Source: an uncultured Agathobacter sp. (lineage in GTDB: Bacteria > Bacillota > Clostridia > Lachnospirales > Lachnospiraceae). Taken from it: DNA of 61,606 bases. The notes beneath the pieces were generated by a model. That model saw only the letters and a program-made list of their open reading frames with translations, ran no database searches and was not told the DNA's origin. Every line of letters begins with the position of its first letter. Within the stretch, counting starts at the first letter, position 1. A program made the translations under genes and the position numbers. The stretch spans positions 1-61,606 of the forward strand of contig CAKRKX010000004.1 of NCBI GenBank assembly GCA_934358675.1, read 5' to 3'. Of this stretch, positions 44,390-53,103 are shown one piece after another.

Positions 44390-45224
44390 GCTGGTGTCCT
44401 CCTATCAGGTTCTTAAAAGCCTTCTGTATTCCTTCTGATTTTCCTTTGTTTTTATTCTCCTGCTTGCCGGATTTATCCTCTTTACCTTCCTTCCACTGGA
44501 AGTAATCGGCATCCAGATTCACGCGAATCTCCGCCTCAAGCTGCTTTAATTCCTCGTCATCTTCATCCTGATTCTTTGGCTTTGCATCGGCGGCAACCTC
44601 TTTCTCAGTCTCATCGACTACCGACATACCGAGTTTATCAAGATAATCCTGATTGACCTTGATCTCCGTCTGACGGTTTGCATAGATTGATTTCTCCTGC
44701 TTGAACTCCGGTTTGCCCTCGTTCTTCTCCTTCTCAATTTCTTTATTTCGATCCTCGATCAAGTGCAGATACTTCTCGGTATCAATAAGATCCTGCAGCT
44801 GACTCTTGAGCTCGGACTGGTTCTCCCGGATTCGCTGCTGCTCCTTCTTCATCTGTTCATCCACATCACCGTAGATCTTCTGAACATCGGTCTGTGCCTC
44901 GGTCACGATATCACGCATGCGATTGAGTGCCTCATCCATATACATAACGGACGCAGCATAGATGTCTTCCGCTTTGCGGCTCGCATCCCAGATGATCTGG
45001 TCTCCCTGCTTGCGGAACTCACGCTCCGCTTTGTCGCGGCTCCTCTTCGTCAGTTCATACTCGTCCATAATCGCATAAATGCATGTATTCAAATCGCTCA
45101 GCAGATCCAGCACCTGCTGCTTATCCACAATGACTTTGCTCGGTTCTTTCGGGTATGGTTCACTCTTCGAAAGCAGAACATGAAGACTGCGCAATACTTT
45201 TTCTGTATTATCCTGTGCTCCCAT
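44370..45224 (-). CDS. Coiled-coil protein heading the two-component operon
   Basis: 284 residues, no membrane segment. Mostly long charged helices (about 55-155 with YELTKRSRDKAEREFRKQGDQ and EQMKKEQQRIRENQSELKSQ), then an acidic low-complexity tail. It recalls DivIVA/septation-type scaffold proteins in layout, but no family was firmly recognised. AGAAGGAG before the ATG. First gene of the operon with the response regulator and kinase, so it may modulate or report on the same envelope process. Confidence 0.7.
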   Translation of the reverse strand: MGAQDNTEKVLRSLHVLLSKSEPYPKEPSKVIVDKQQVLDLLSDLNTCIYAIMDEYELTKRSRDKAEREFRKQGDQIIWDASRKAEDIYAASVMYMDEALNRMRDIVTEAQTDVQKIYGDVDEQMKKEQQRIRENQSELKSQLQDLIDTEKYLHLIEDRNKEIEKEKNEGKPEFKQEKSIYANRQTEIKVNQDYLDKLGMSVVDETEKEVAADAKPKNQDEDDEELKQLEAEIRVNLDADYFQWKEGKEDKSGKQENKNKGKSEGIQKAFKNLIGGHQHDDSGM

Positions 45225-45301
45225 TTTGTGCTCCTTCTATATCATCTACTTGTTTTAAACTCTGATTTTCTCAACAAAAGCCAAAATGACCTTTGTATCA
45301 T

Positions 45302-45330
45302 ATTATATCGAATGAACCTTTGATATGCAA
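45302..45330 (-). promoter_or_regulatory. Promoter of the coiled-coil/two-component operon
   Basis: TTGCAT (45325-45330), 17-nt spacer, TATAAT (45302-45307), 78 nt before the first gene. Confidence 0.75.
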
Positions 45331-45379
45331 TATTTGTGGGAATTCCTTAATGCTTAATTCATAATTACGCTGCATACAA

Positions 45380-45415
45380 AAAGCCTGAAGCATCTCCTTC
45401 GATTCTTCAGGCTTT
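45380..45415 (-). terminator. Terminator of the broken hypothetical gene
   Basis: AAAGCCTGAAG, 14-nt loop, CTTCAGGCTTTTTG on the minus strand, directly after the 45428 stop codon. Confidence 0.88.
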
Positions 45416-45427
45416 CTGCTATTGTGT

Positions 45428-46355
45428 TTATGGTATGAGGTCTATTACAGTAACTTTTTTATTCTTAACCGTTAAGATCATGTCCTCTATATAATATGTT
45501 TTATCATGATATGCATTAAACTGAGAGGCATTTATCCTCTCATAGTCATCATCTTCGATTATTCTTATTTTATAAGATGATGACAACTTTAATTTGTACA
45601 TTCCTTTAGCTTTTGTATCCTTTTGCCCCACAGCCTGATAGGCTCCATATATCGTCAGCACATTATTCTTTATGTTCGCACTATAACCGCCTAATTTATC
45701 CTTATGAAAGGTTTGTCTATTAATGAAAACCTCATATTGCCCATCCTTTAATGCCAGCTTCTTTCCTTGACTAAATTCCTTAATCTTAAAAGTTTCCGGC
45801 TCGATAGAATATGCCATGTAATTCTCATTTATATCATAAATATCTGTTAATAATACATTTTTTGCCAATGTAGTCTTTTTTCCGGATACAACATCATAAG
45901 AACATATTTTTATTTTATATTTTCCATTTACCGGATAATAATTCTCTGGAACACAGGAATACAATACCCGTTTCCCCTTTGCAAACACATGACCGGTCTG
46001 ATTGTTAACTATTCTTTTCTTTCCTGTCTTTATGTCATAGACAATCAATTTGTAGGGAGAAAAATCTCCACCTGTATCACTACGTAGTACGAGATAACGT
46101 TTGTCCAGCGTTGTTACATAATCCAGACCTCTTTGTACAACGTCCATTTCTCCGGTTTTGACAGAAGTATAGAAAATTCCGCATTCATCAAGGCCTCCCG
46201 CTACGGAAAAATAAATACGATTTCCATGGTTACAACAAACCTTAATTTGTGGTACCACATTTTCAGAAAAGCCAAATTTTTTTGCCTGAATCTTTTTTAC
46301 AACAGTTGTCTTTCCATCCTTATTTTCACATAAAAGCAGTTAAAACTTTCTTCAT
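45428..46355 (-). pseudogene. Hypothetical secreted beta-propeller-like protein, 5' end broken by a frameshift
   Basis: A ribosome binding site (GGGGGAAGAGG) and ATG at 46355 begin MKKVLTAFM, a typical signal-peptide start, but run into TGA after nine codons. The main coding frame begins just beyond, after a TAA at about 46336-46338, with LLLCENKDGKTTVVKKIQ, and is open to 45428 (over 300 codons). Only a GTG at 46258 could start it as written. The body has repeated beta-strand units (IVYDIKTGKKRIVNNQTGHV, KICSYDVVSGKKTTLAKNV), as in DUF5050/propeller proteins. An indel or small deletion removed the signal-peptide core. More AT-rich than its neighbours. Function unknown. Confidence 0.6.
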
Positions 46356-46386
46356 AACCTCTTCCCCCTCTCTTCTTTAAATCTCA

Positions 46387-46716
46387 TCACTCCAACGATG
46401 AACTGGCACTATATCCACCTTCACTGTAAGGATTACCATCTCCTATACACTCTAAACCATAACCTTTGCTCTGCCCATCTAATGTCAATCGGTATCCGCC
46501 TTTTCCGTTTGAGGTATAGACAGTAATATAATAGCCATATTCTGTTTTGGTATAAGAAACTTTGTCTTTTCCATAATATGAATATTTACCGGTTTCCATA
46601 TCACAAATATAACATTTTCGATATTTATTGGTAAATTTATATTTTATTGGATAAGGTTGATTCCCTATTGTATACCAATCAGCGCAAGAAATAATGCTAT
46701 TAAACTCTCTGCCCAA
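46387..46716 (-). CDS. Orphan AT-rich hypothetical protein (possibly a gene fragment)
   Basis: 109 residues, but the only start is TTG with a poor ribosome binding site. Aromatic-rich beta-type sequence (YKFTNKYRKCYICDMETGKYSYYGKD, GYYITVYTSNGKGGYRLTL). A different frame upstream (ATG at about 46726) encodes about 20 hydrophobic residues resembling a signal peptide and then stops. The gene may have lost its secretion signal by frameshift, like its neighbour. No family recognised. Confidence 0.4.
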   Translation of the reverse strand: MGREFNSIISCADWYTIGNQPYPIKYKFTNKYRKCYICDMETGKYSYYGKDKVSYTKTEYGYYITVYTSNGKGGYRLTLDGQSKGYGLECIGDGNPYSEGGYSASSSLE

Positions 46717-46805
46717 ACTCTCTGCATTCTTTCACACCATAAAAAAGCATCAAATAAGCCACACTTACTTGATGCTTTCAAATTCATATATCGTTTATCT
46801 CATCC

Positions 46806-48560
46806 TTACAGCAACGGTCCCGCTGCATTCCGCAACTCTGCTGTTGCGCGGGCAAGTTCCGCTGCCTGCTCCTCGGTGACATTGCCCGGCTTGGTGCGGC
46901 TGACCAGTTTCTTGACATAAGAAAGACTGCTCTTGATCGCGTGGCGGGTGGAACTGTCGAGTTCCTTCTTTCTTGCCTTGTATGCAGTCTCGACCTGCCG
47001 GATCAGCTTGTCCGCCTCGGCACGGCTGTCAATGTATGCCTTGCGCTGTCCGTCCGTTGCCTCATACTCTGCGGCTTCGCGGATCGCGCGCTCGATATCC
47101 GCATCCGAAAGGTTCGAACTTGCGGTAATCGTAATCTCCTGATGCTTTCCGGTTCCAAGATCCTTCGCGGATACCTGAACGATTCCGTTTGCATCGATAT
47201 CAAAGGTAACCTCAATCTGCGGCACGCCCGCCGGAGCTGCTTTGATACCGCGGAGCTGGAATCGTCCGAGCAACTTATTGTCCTTGGCGAACTGGCGCTC
47301 CCCCTGTAATACCTTGATATCCACAGAAGTCTGGAAATTGCCGGCAGTTGTGAACACCTGCGAGTATCTTGTCGGGATGGTTGTGTTGCGGTCGATGATC
47401 TTGGTCGCAACTCCACCGACGGTCTCGATGGACAGAGACAAAGGTGTGACATCCATAAGGATGATCTCCGCTGCCTGCGATCCGGCAACCAATGCGCCTC
47501 CAAGCTTTCCACCCTGTACGGCTGCGCCCAAAGCGACACATTCGTCCGGATTGAGATTTCTTGACGGTTCCTTTCCGGTCAGACGGGTAACTTCATCGTA
47601 TACCGCCGGAATTCGGGTTGATCCTCCGACAAGAAGCACCATCCCAAGATCGGATGCCGTAATTCCCGCATCGGAAAGCGCCTGCTGCACCGGTCCGCTC
47701 GTGCGCTCCACAAGATCCTTTGTCAGTTCATTGAACTTGGCACGAGTCAGTGTCATTTCCATATGCTTCGGCTCGCCTTTTACCGTTATAATAAACGGAA
47801 GATTGATACTTGTTGTGGAAGACGAGGAGAGAACTTTCTTTGCTTTCTCGGCTTCCTCGCGAACACGCTGCATCGCGGTCGCATCCTTACGCAGATCGAT
47901 ACGCTCCGTGCGAAGGAACTCCATCACAAGATAATCCGTAATGCGCGCATCAAAATCGTCGCCTCCAAGATGGTTGTCTCCGGCTGTGGCAAGCACTTCG
48001 ATCAGGTTGTCCCCAATCTCAATGATCGAGACATCAAACGTTCCGCCACCCAGATCGTAGACCAGAATCTTCTGCGGCTGTCCGTGGTCAAGTCCGTATG
48101 CAAGTGCTGCAGAAGTCGGCTCGTTGATGATTCGCAGAACATTGAGTCCCGCGATACGGCCTGCATCCTTTGTCGCCTGACGCTGTGCGTCATTGAAATA
48201 TGCCGGAACCGTAATAACCGCATCCGTCACGGTCTCACCGAGGTATCCTTCTGCATCTTTCTTAAGCTTGCGCAGGATCATCGATGAAATCTCCTGCGGC
48301 GTGTACTGCTTTCCGTCGATTTTTGCGCGGAAATTAGTTCCCATCTCTCTTTTTATCGAAAAAAAGGTTCGATCGACATTGACCGCTGCCTGACGCCTTG
48401 CGGTATCTCCAACCAGTCGCTCCCCGTCCTTTGAGAATGCGACTACGGATGGTGTCGTACGCGAACCTTCTGCATTTGTGATCACAACCGGCTGGTCGTT
48501 TTCCAATACTGCAACACAACTGTTGGTTGTTCCAAGATCAATTCCGATTACCTTACCCAT
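46806..48560 (-). CDS. DnaK-type Hsp70 chaperone, stand-alone paralogue
   Basis: 584 residues. Full ATPase domain (1-about 365) with [28 protein letters not shown] and [16 protein letters not shown]; substrate-binding beta domain (about 375-490). The helical lid (about 490-584) is shorter than in DnaK and ends RNAAGPLL without the usual EEVD-like or disordered Gly-rich tail. There is no hrcA, grpE or dnaJ nearby, so it is probably a second Hsp70 with a dedicated role. GGGGGA before the ATG. Confidence 0.9.
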   Translation of the reverse strand: MGKVIGIDLGTTNSCVAVLENDQPVVITNAEGSRTTPSVVAFSKDGERLVGDTARRQAAVNVDRTFFSIKREMGTNFRAKIDGKQYTPQEISSMILRKLKKDAEGYLGETVTDAVITVPAYFNDAQRQATKDAGRIAGLNVLRIINEPTSAALAYGLDHGQPQKILVYDLGGGTFDVSIIEIGDNLIEVLATAGDNHLGGDDFDARITDYLVMEFLRTERIDLRKDATAMQRVREEAEKAKKVLSSSSTTSINLPFIITVKGEPKHMEMTLTRAKFNELTKDLVERTSGPVQQALSDAGITASDLGMVLLVGGSTRIPAVYDEVTRLTGKEPSRNLNPDECVALGAAVQGGKLGGALVAGSQAAEIILMDVTPLSLSIETVGGVATKIIDRNTTIPTRYSQVFTTAGNFQTSVDIKVLQGERQFAKDNKLLGRFQLRGIKAAPAGVPQIEVTFDIDANGIVQVSAKDLGTGKHQEITITASSNLSDADIERAIREAAEYEATDGQRKAYIDSRAEADKLIRQVETAYKARKKELDSSTRHAIKSSLSYVKKLVSRTKPGNVTEEQAAELARATAELRNAAGPLL

Positions 48561-48672
48561 GGAATATCCCCCACTTTCTGATTACTTACTTTATATATAA
48601 CTGTAAGTCGCAAAACAGAAAGCGTCAAGGCATTCAACTTTTATTTCAGAGAATGTTTAGAAACAGTTTAGA

Positions 48673-49038
48673 TTATTGCGAAAACTTTCCTAATATATCC
48701 TCAATTTGCTCCGTCAATTCATGAATACCTGCCCTACTTATGGTAATAACTCCCTGAGGAATCGAAGTATCCTGCATATTATCCAAGATATATTCCACAT
48801 CTTTTTCTGCCTGTTCCTCATGATCCTTATATTCTGCCGGCAGAACCATGCCATATTCCTCGAATAATTCAATACATTCTGCGCCACTCATTTCTTGCAA
48901 TTCATTTAAAGACGGAATTGACCTCTTTTGAGTTCTCAAAAAGAAGAAAGCGATCAAGATTATAAAAATAATTACAATACCTATGCTGATTCTCAAAATT
49001 TTGTCTTTGTTTTGTACATCTGCAAACGTATTTTTCAT
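48673..49038 (-). CDS. Small membrane protein of unknown function
   Basis: 121 residues. A short charged N-terminus, one membrane helix (about 15-35, LRISIGIVIIFIILIAFFFL), and an external or cytoplasmic acidic domain of 85 residues (SLNELQEMSGAECIELFEEYG). AAGGAGG before the ATG. Placed after trmN in the same direction. No family recognised. Confidence 0.75.
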   Translation of the reverse strand: MKNTFADVQNKDKILRISIGIVIIFIILIAFFFLRTQKRSIPSLNELQEMSGAECIELFEEYGMVLPAEYKDHEEQAEKDVEYILDNMQDTSIPQGVITISRAGIHELTEQIEDILGKFSQ

Positions 49039-49067
49039 TTTGATCGATCCTCCTTTTTCAAATAATT

Positions 49068-49805
49068 CTAATAACCATAGATATCATAGATTTCATCCGT
49101 GTATACCCCCGGTTCCTTATACACGATCAGTGGCTTCTCGACGGTGATCCTTGACTTTCCGCCGCGCAACCCTTCGATGAGCACCATGTTCGGCTCCTTA
49201 TCCACAAACGGATATACGAGCTGCATGCGCTTCGGCTCAATGCGGTATTCCACCATCTTGCTGAGGATTTCCGCAAGACGGAACGGACGATGCACCATGT
49301 AGAAGCGTCCTCCCGGCTTGAGAATCTTCGCACTCTCGCGCAGGATATCATCAAGATTACACAGAACCTCATGCCGCGCGATCGCCTTGGCATCCTGATC
49401 ATTCTTGATTCCGTGCTGACCGATCATATACGGCGGATTTGTCGTGATCACATCAAAAGAAGATGCTCCGAAACGCTGCGAAGCATCTTTGATATCACCG
49501 ACAACAATGTCGATCTTGTCCTGCAGATCATTGTAAGCCACACTCCGCGCCGCCATATCGGCACTCTCCGGCTGGATCTCCAACCCGGTAAAATGCGATC
49601 CTTCGGTTTTTGCCTCGAGCAGGATCGGAATAATTCCGGTTCCTGTACCGAGGTCGAGTGTATGCTCGCCCGCTTTCACGCGGGCAAACCCGGACAAAAG
49701 CACCGCATCCATGCCAAAGCAGAAGCGGTCCTTGTCCTGAATGATCTTGTACCCGTTTCTATGAAGTTCATCTAATCTCTCGTGTTCATGTATCGTTACC
49801 TGCAC
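49068..49805 (-). CDS. tRNA1(Val) (adenine(37)-N6)-methyltransferase family protein (TrmN6/YabB)
   Basis: 245 residues. Rossmann methyltransferase with SAM motif DLGTGTGIIPILL and the N6-adenine motif NPPYMI. Length and the C-terminal LVYPFVDKEPNMVLIEGLRGG match the YfiC/YabB family. In Bacillus this gene follows yaaT/yabA in the same cluster, which supports the call. Confidence 0.9.
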   Translation of the reverse strand: MQVTIHEHERLDELHRNGYKIIQDKDRFCFGMDAVLLSGFARVKAGEHTLDLGTGTGIIPILLEAKTEGSHFTGLEIQPESADMAARSVAYNDLQDKIDIVVGDIKDASQRFGASSFDVITTNPPYMIGQHGIKNDQDAKAIARHEVLCNLDDILRESAKILKPGGRFYMVHRPFRLAEILSKMVEYRIEPKRMQLVYPFVDKEPNMVLIEGLRGGKSRITVEKPLIVYKEPGVYTDEIYDIYGY

Positions 49806-49884
49806 TGACAGTTCCTCAATTAAACCTAATTTACTGCGATCAAACGTTCGTCACCCTCATCATCTTCATGAAATGATTGAACTT

Positions 49885-50988
49885 CTAATTTTTCTGTTCC
49901 TGATGACTATTCGCTTGATTGTCACGTCTTGAATCCTCCTGATGTCCATCACGATTCTGATTATCCCGCTTATCATAATTGCGGCGTCCTCTTCCTCCGC
50001 GACGTCCACGGTTCTCACCATCCTGGTTCTGACGGTTGTCCTGCTTTTTGTCTGCGTAATTCTTGTCGAAGCCTTTCTTCTCGGAACCGTTCTTATCGGA
50101 TGTATTGTCGCCTGTATCCTCAAGACCTTCGAGTTCCTTCAACTCTTCCTCTGTCACACGCACATCTTTTCTTCTTCGAGGAGTGAACTTAAGATCGTCC
50201 ACAGAATATTCCTGCAATTCTTTCTCCTCACCATTGTCGACAACAACTTTAACCAGCTGACGCAGCACGCTCACGCTCTGTACCTCACCGCGCATTCCGG
50301 TCGGTGTCGTAACCGTATCACCCACGGATGGGAGACGGCTGTTCAGATATTCATAAGTCTCCTGCTCATTTTTCAGACAGCACATCAGTCTTCCGCACAC
50401 GCCGGAAATCTTCGTCGGGTTGAGCGAGAGATTCTGCTCCTTTGCCATCTTAATCGATACCGGAACAAAATCCGTCAGATAAGATTTACAACAAAGTTCT
50501 CTTCCACAGATACCGATTCCGCCAAGCATCTTTGTCTCGTCGCGGACACCGATCTGACGCAGCTCGATTCTGGTACGGAACACCGAAGCCAGGTCCTTTA
50601 CCAGCTCGCGGAAATCAATTCGTCCGTCTGCGGTAAAGTAAAACAGAAGTTTGTTGTTATCAAAGGTGTACTCTGCAGCCACAAGCTTCATCTCAAGCCC
50701 GTGCTTTGCGATTTTTTCTTTACAGATGGCAAACGCTTCCACTTCCTTTTCCTTGTTGCGCTCCATCACTTTCTCATCGTCGTCCGTTGCGACACGGATG
50801 ACCGGTTTGAGTGGCTGAACAACCTGATCGTCCTCCACTTCCTTCGGTGCGATCAGGACAGTTCCCATCTCCACACCGCGCGCCGTCTCCACGATTACAT
50901 GCATCGGAACTTCCAGATCGTAATCGAGTGGGTCAAAATAGTAGATCTTGCCCGCGCGCTGAAAACGTATTCCTACAACTTTTGTCAT
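49885..50988 (-). CDS. ricT: RicT (YaaT), PSP1-domain protein, with Arg/Gly-rich tail
   Basis: 367 residues. The N-terminal 270 residues are the PSP1/RicT fold with the Cys cluster GRELCCKSYL and GVCGRLMCCLKNE; in Bacillus RicT forms an FeS-containing complex with RicA and RicF that helps RNase Y process RNA. The last 70 residues are a disordered charged tail with an RGRRGGRGRR patch and Asn/Gln-rich repeats, probably RNA-binding. Sits between holB and trmN, as in Bacillus. Confidence 0.92.
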   Translation of the reverse strand: MTKVVGIRFQRAGKIYYFDPLDYDLEVPMHVIVETARGVEMGTVLIAPKEVEDDQVVQPLKPVIRVATDDDEKVMERNKEKEVEAFAICKEKIAKHGLEMKLVAAEYTFDNNKLLFYFTADGRIDFRELVKDLASVFRTRIELRQIGVRDETKMLGGIGICGRELCCKSYLTDFVPVSIKMAKEQNLSLNPTKISGVCGRLMCCLKNEQETYEYLNSRLPSVGDTVTTPTGMRGEVQSVSVLRQLVKVVVDNGEEKELQEYSVDDLKFTPRRRKDVRVTEEELKELEGLEDTGDNTSDKNGSEKKGFDKNYADKKQDNRQNQDGENRGRRGGRGRRNYDKRDNQNRDGHQEDSRRDNQANSHQEQKN

Positions 50989-50989
50989 G

Positions 50990-51979
50990 TTAATTCTCCT
51001 TAATGGTCAATAAGAGCAATTCGATAACCAGATCGAAATTGACGTTCGCATTCAGACGGACTTTCGCTGTCTCCAAAGCCTGAATGATCGTCTCGATTCC
51101 CTGGTACGATCTCTTAGCTGCCTGTTTTTTTATGTCATAGACCTCATCTTTGAAGATCAGGCCGTTTACATCGTTGGTTGCCTTCATATACAACACATCC
51201 CGAAACCAGATGGTCATCAGATCAAAATAGTCATTGATCGTCAGCTTGTACTCGCTGATCTGCTTGACTGCCGCCGTCATCTCGTAGACATCGATCTCAT
51301 CGAGCCGCTTCATCAGCTGAAGCACCGAACTTTTCAGTTCGCCGAAATCCTCCGAGGACGCAAGCTGGATCGCTTTGCCCACATTTCCCTGTGAAAAAGC
51401 GGCACATACATCAGCCTGATAGTCCGGAATCTTGTACTGTTTCATTAGATAGTCGCGGATCACATCCTCCTTGACTGTCTTCATATTTAATGTAATGCAT
51501 CTTGAAAGAATGGTCGGTAAGAAACTGTCCGCATTCGTCGTCAAAAGCATAATGACCGCATAAGCCGGTGGCTCCTCGATGGTCTTGAGCAGCGCATTCT
51601 GCGCCTGCTGATTCATCTTCTGTGCCTCGTCCACAATGTAGACTTTGTAGCGGCTGCTGTACGGTTTGATATCAATATCATTGTTAATCTGGGTTCGGAT
51701 ATCATCCACACCGATCGTATTCGGCTTCTCATGCGAGACATAGATGATGTCCGGCTGATTGTGGTCGATCGCCTGCTTACAGGATCGACAATTCAAACAA
51801 GGCGGCTCCCCTTCGCCCTCACACTGCAATGCCATCGCAAATGCTTCCGCGATCATCATTTTGCCAGACTTCTCCGGTCCGTTTAAGATGTATGCGTGGG
51901 ATACCTTGCCGAGGGCAATCGCATTCCGCAAGTGCTCGATAATCTGTTCATTTCCTACGATATCCTTAAAACCTGCCAT
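50990..51979 (-). CDS. holB: DNA polymerase III delta' subunit
   Basis: Clamp-loader subunit. 329 residues: N-terminal AAA+ domain with a P-loop (NGPEKSGKMMIAEA), the zinc-binding Cys cluster CEGEGEPPCLNCRSC, VDEAQKMNQQAQNALLKTIEEPP and the SRC motif (LSRCITLN). Helical C-terminal domain. It follows yaaR and precedes ricT with a 1-nt gap. Confidence 0.95.
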   Translation of the reverse strand: MAGFKDIVGNEQIIEHLRNAIALGKVSHAYILNGPEKSGKMMIAEAFAMALQCEGEGEPPCLNCRSCKQAIDHNQPDIIYVSHEKPNTIGVDDIRTQINNDIDIKPYSSRYKVYIVDEAQKMNQQAQNALLKTIEEPPAYAVIMLLTTNADSFLPTILSRCITLNMKTVKEDVIRDYLMKQYKIPDYQADVCAAFSQGNVGKAIQLASSEDFGELKSSVLQLMKRLDEIDVYEMTAAVKQISEYKLTINDYFDLMTIWFRDVLYMKATNDVNGLIFKDEVYDIKKQAAKRSYQGIETIIQALETAKVRLNANVNFDLVIELLLLTIKEN

Positions 51980-52008
51980 AGCTGTCCCTCCTGTTGTTAT
52001 AAAATTGA

Positions 52009-52449
52009 TTATGTGAGAATGTCTAAGAGTAATCCCTTGATCTCACCGATTTTTGCCAGAATCTTGAGATGATCCTTCTCATCCGACACCAGCTCACTTG
52101 CCAGCTCATCGAGATTCTGATCGACCAGACGGATAATTCCGTACACACGGTGTCTTCCCCGTCGATCGAGAAAATTCTCTCGCGAGAACTTATGCGAACG
52201 GTACACGACCTCATTCAGGAAATCCTTCACAAGCCCGCGATACTTCTTCATATCACGAATATCCATATGCCGGGCGATCAGCTCCCCCTGCGTCGTAATA
52301 TCATTTAACAGCGCATCAACCTTCGCCTGCAGATCCGCATCCGTGATCGCGCTCGCCAGTGTAAACTTGAACGAACCATCACCCTCCACGGTCTTTGCCG
52401 CCTCCGGCACCTGATTGATCTGACTGATGTCATTGACTTTTATATCCAT
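52009..52449 (-). CDS. yaaR: YaaR family protein (DUF327)
   Basis: 146 residues, matching YaaR in length and pattern: [28 protein letters not shown] and [29 protein letters not shown]. Function unknown. Located in the conserved yaaO-tmk-yaaQ-yaaR-holB-yaaT context, here without yaaQ. Confidence 0.9.
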   Translation of the reverse strand: MDIKVNDISQINQVPEAAKTVEGDGSFKFTLASAITDADLQAKVDALLNDITTQGELIARHMDIRDMKKYRGLVKDFLNEVVYRSHKFSRENFLDRRGRHRVYGIIRLVDQNLDELASELVSDEKDHLKILAKIGEIKGLLLDILT

Positions 52450-52458
52450 AGTAATTCC

Positions 52459-53055
52459 TCACTCTGCCGCAATCTGATCCGCGATATACGCCGTCACGTT
52501 GCGAACGGTCTCCTCGAAATCATCGTTGCAAAAGCGATACGTCACACCCGCTTCCGCCAGCTTCTCCTCCGAGAAATCCGCACTGTCCGCAAGAAATCTG
52601 CGGCACATCTCCTCGTACTTCGGAACTTCCTGCTTCTGCTCCCGCGCGATCGCGCGCATCAGACGCTCCCCGTCTTCCACCTCAATATAGATCGGCACAA
52701 CACGGTCTTTTCCAAAGTATTCCCGGATCTTCGTATAACCTTCCAGCGTCACGATATACAGATAATCATTGTGCGCCAGATCGATCCGCTCATCATCGAC
52801 CGTGAAATATTTCCACACTCCATACACGGTATTGTATGCGCGAAGTTCGATAATGCGCCCCGCAGCCTGAAGCTGCTGCACCGTCTCCTCCGTACAGAAA
52901 TGATATTCTCGCCCATCGTGCTCACCATCCCGGATCGGTCTGGTCGTATACGGAATGATCGGCTTCAGCCCAAGCGCGCCGCTTTCCATGATCTGATGAT
53001 AAATACTGTCCTTGCCCGAGGAACTCTTCCCCATAACACAGTAAATCTTGCCCAT
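52459..53055 (-). CDS. Guanylate-kinase-like P-loop nucleotide kinase
   Basis: 198 residues with P-loop GKSSSGKDSIYHQIM, the guanylate kinase TTRPIRDGEHDGREYHF region and an AIAREQKQ lid. It may phosphorylate GMP or another nucleotide; the key contacts are diverged from canonical Gmk. In Bacillus the equivalent slot in the cluster is thymidylate kinase (tmk). Confidence 0.82.
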   Translation of the reverse strand: MGKIYCVMGKSSSGKDSIYHQIMESGALGLKPIIPYTTRPIRDGEHDGREYHFCTEETVQQLQAAGRIIELRAYNTVYGVWKYFTVDDERIDLAHNDYLYIVTLEGYTKIREYFGKDRVVPIYIEVEDGERLMRAIAREQKQEVPKYEEMCRRFLADSADFSEEKLAEAGVTYRFCNDDFEETVRNVTAYIADQIAAE

Positions 53056-53103
53056 AAGTCTCTCCTATTTATTATAGTATATAAGTTATGCAATCGCAAA
53101 CCA

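Noticed and set aside
49942..51003. 353-codon open frame on the + strand opposite ricT
   Set aside because: It is antisense to a clearly homologous gene, has no ribosome binding site and its sequence is low in recognisable structure; it arises from codon bias of ricT.
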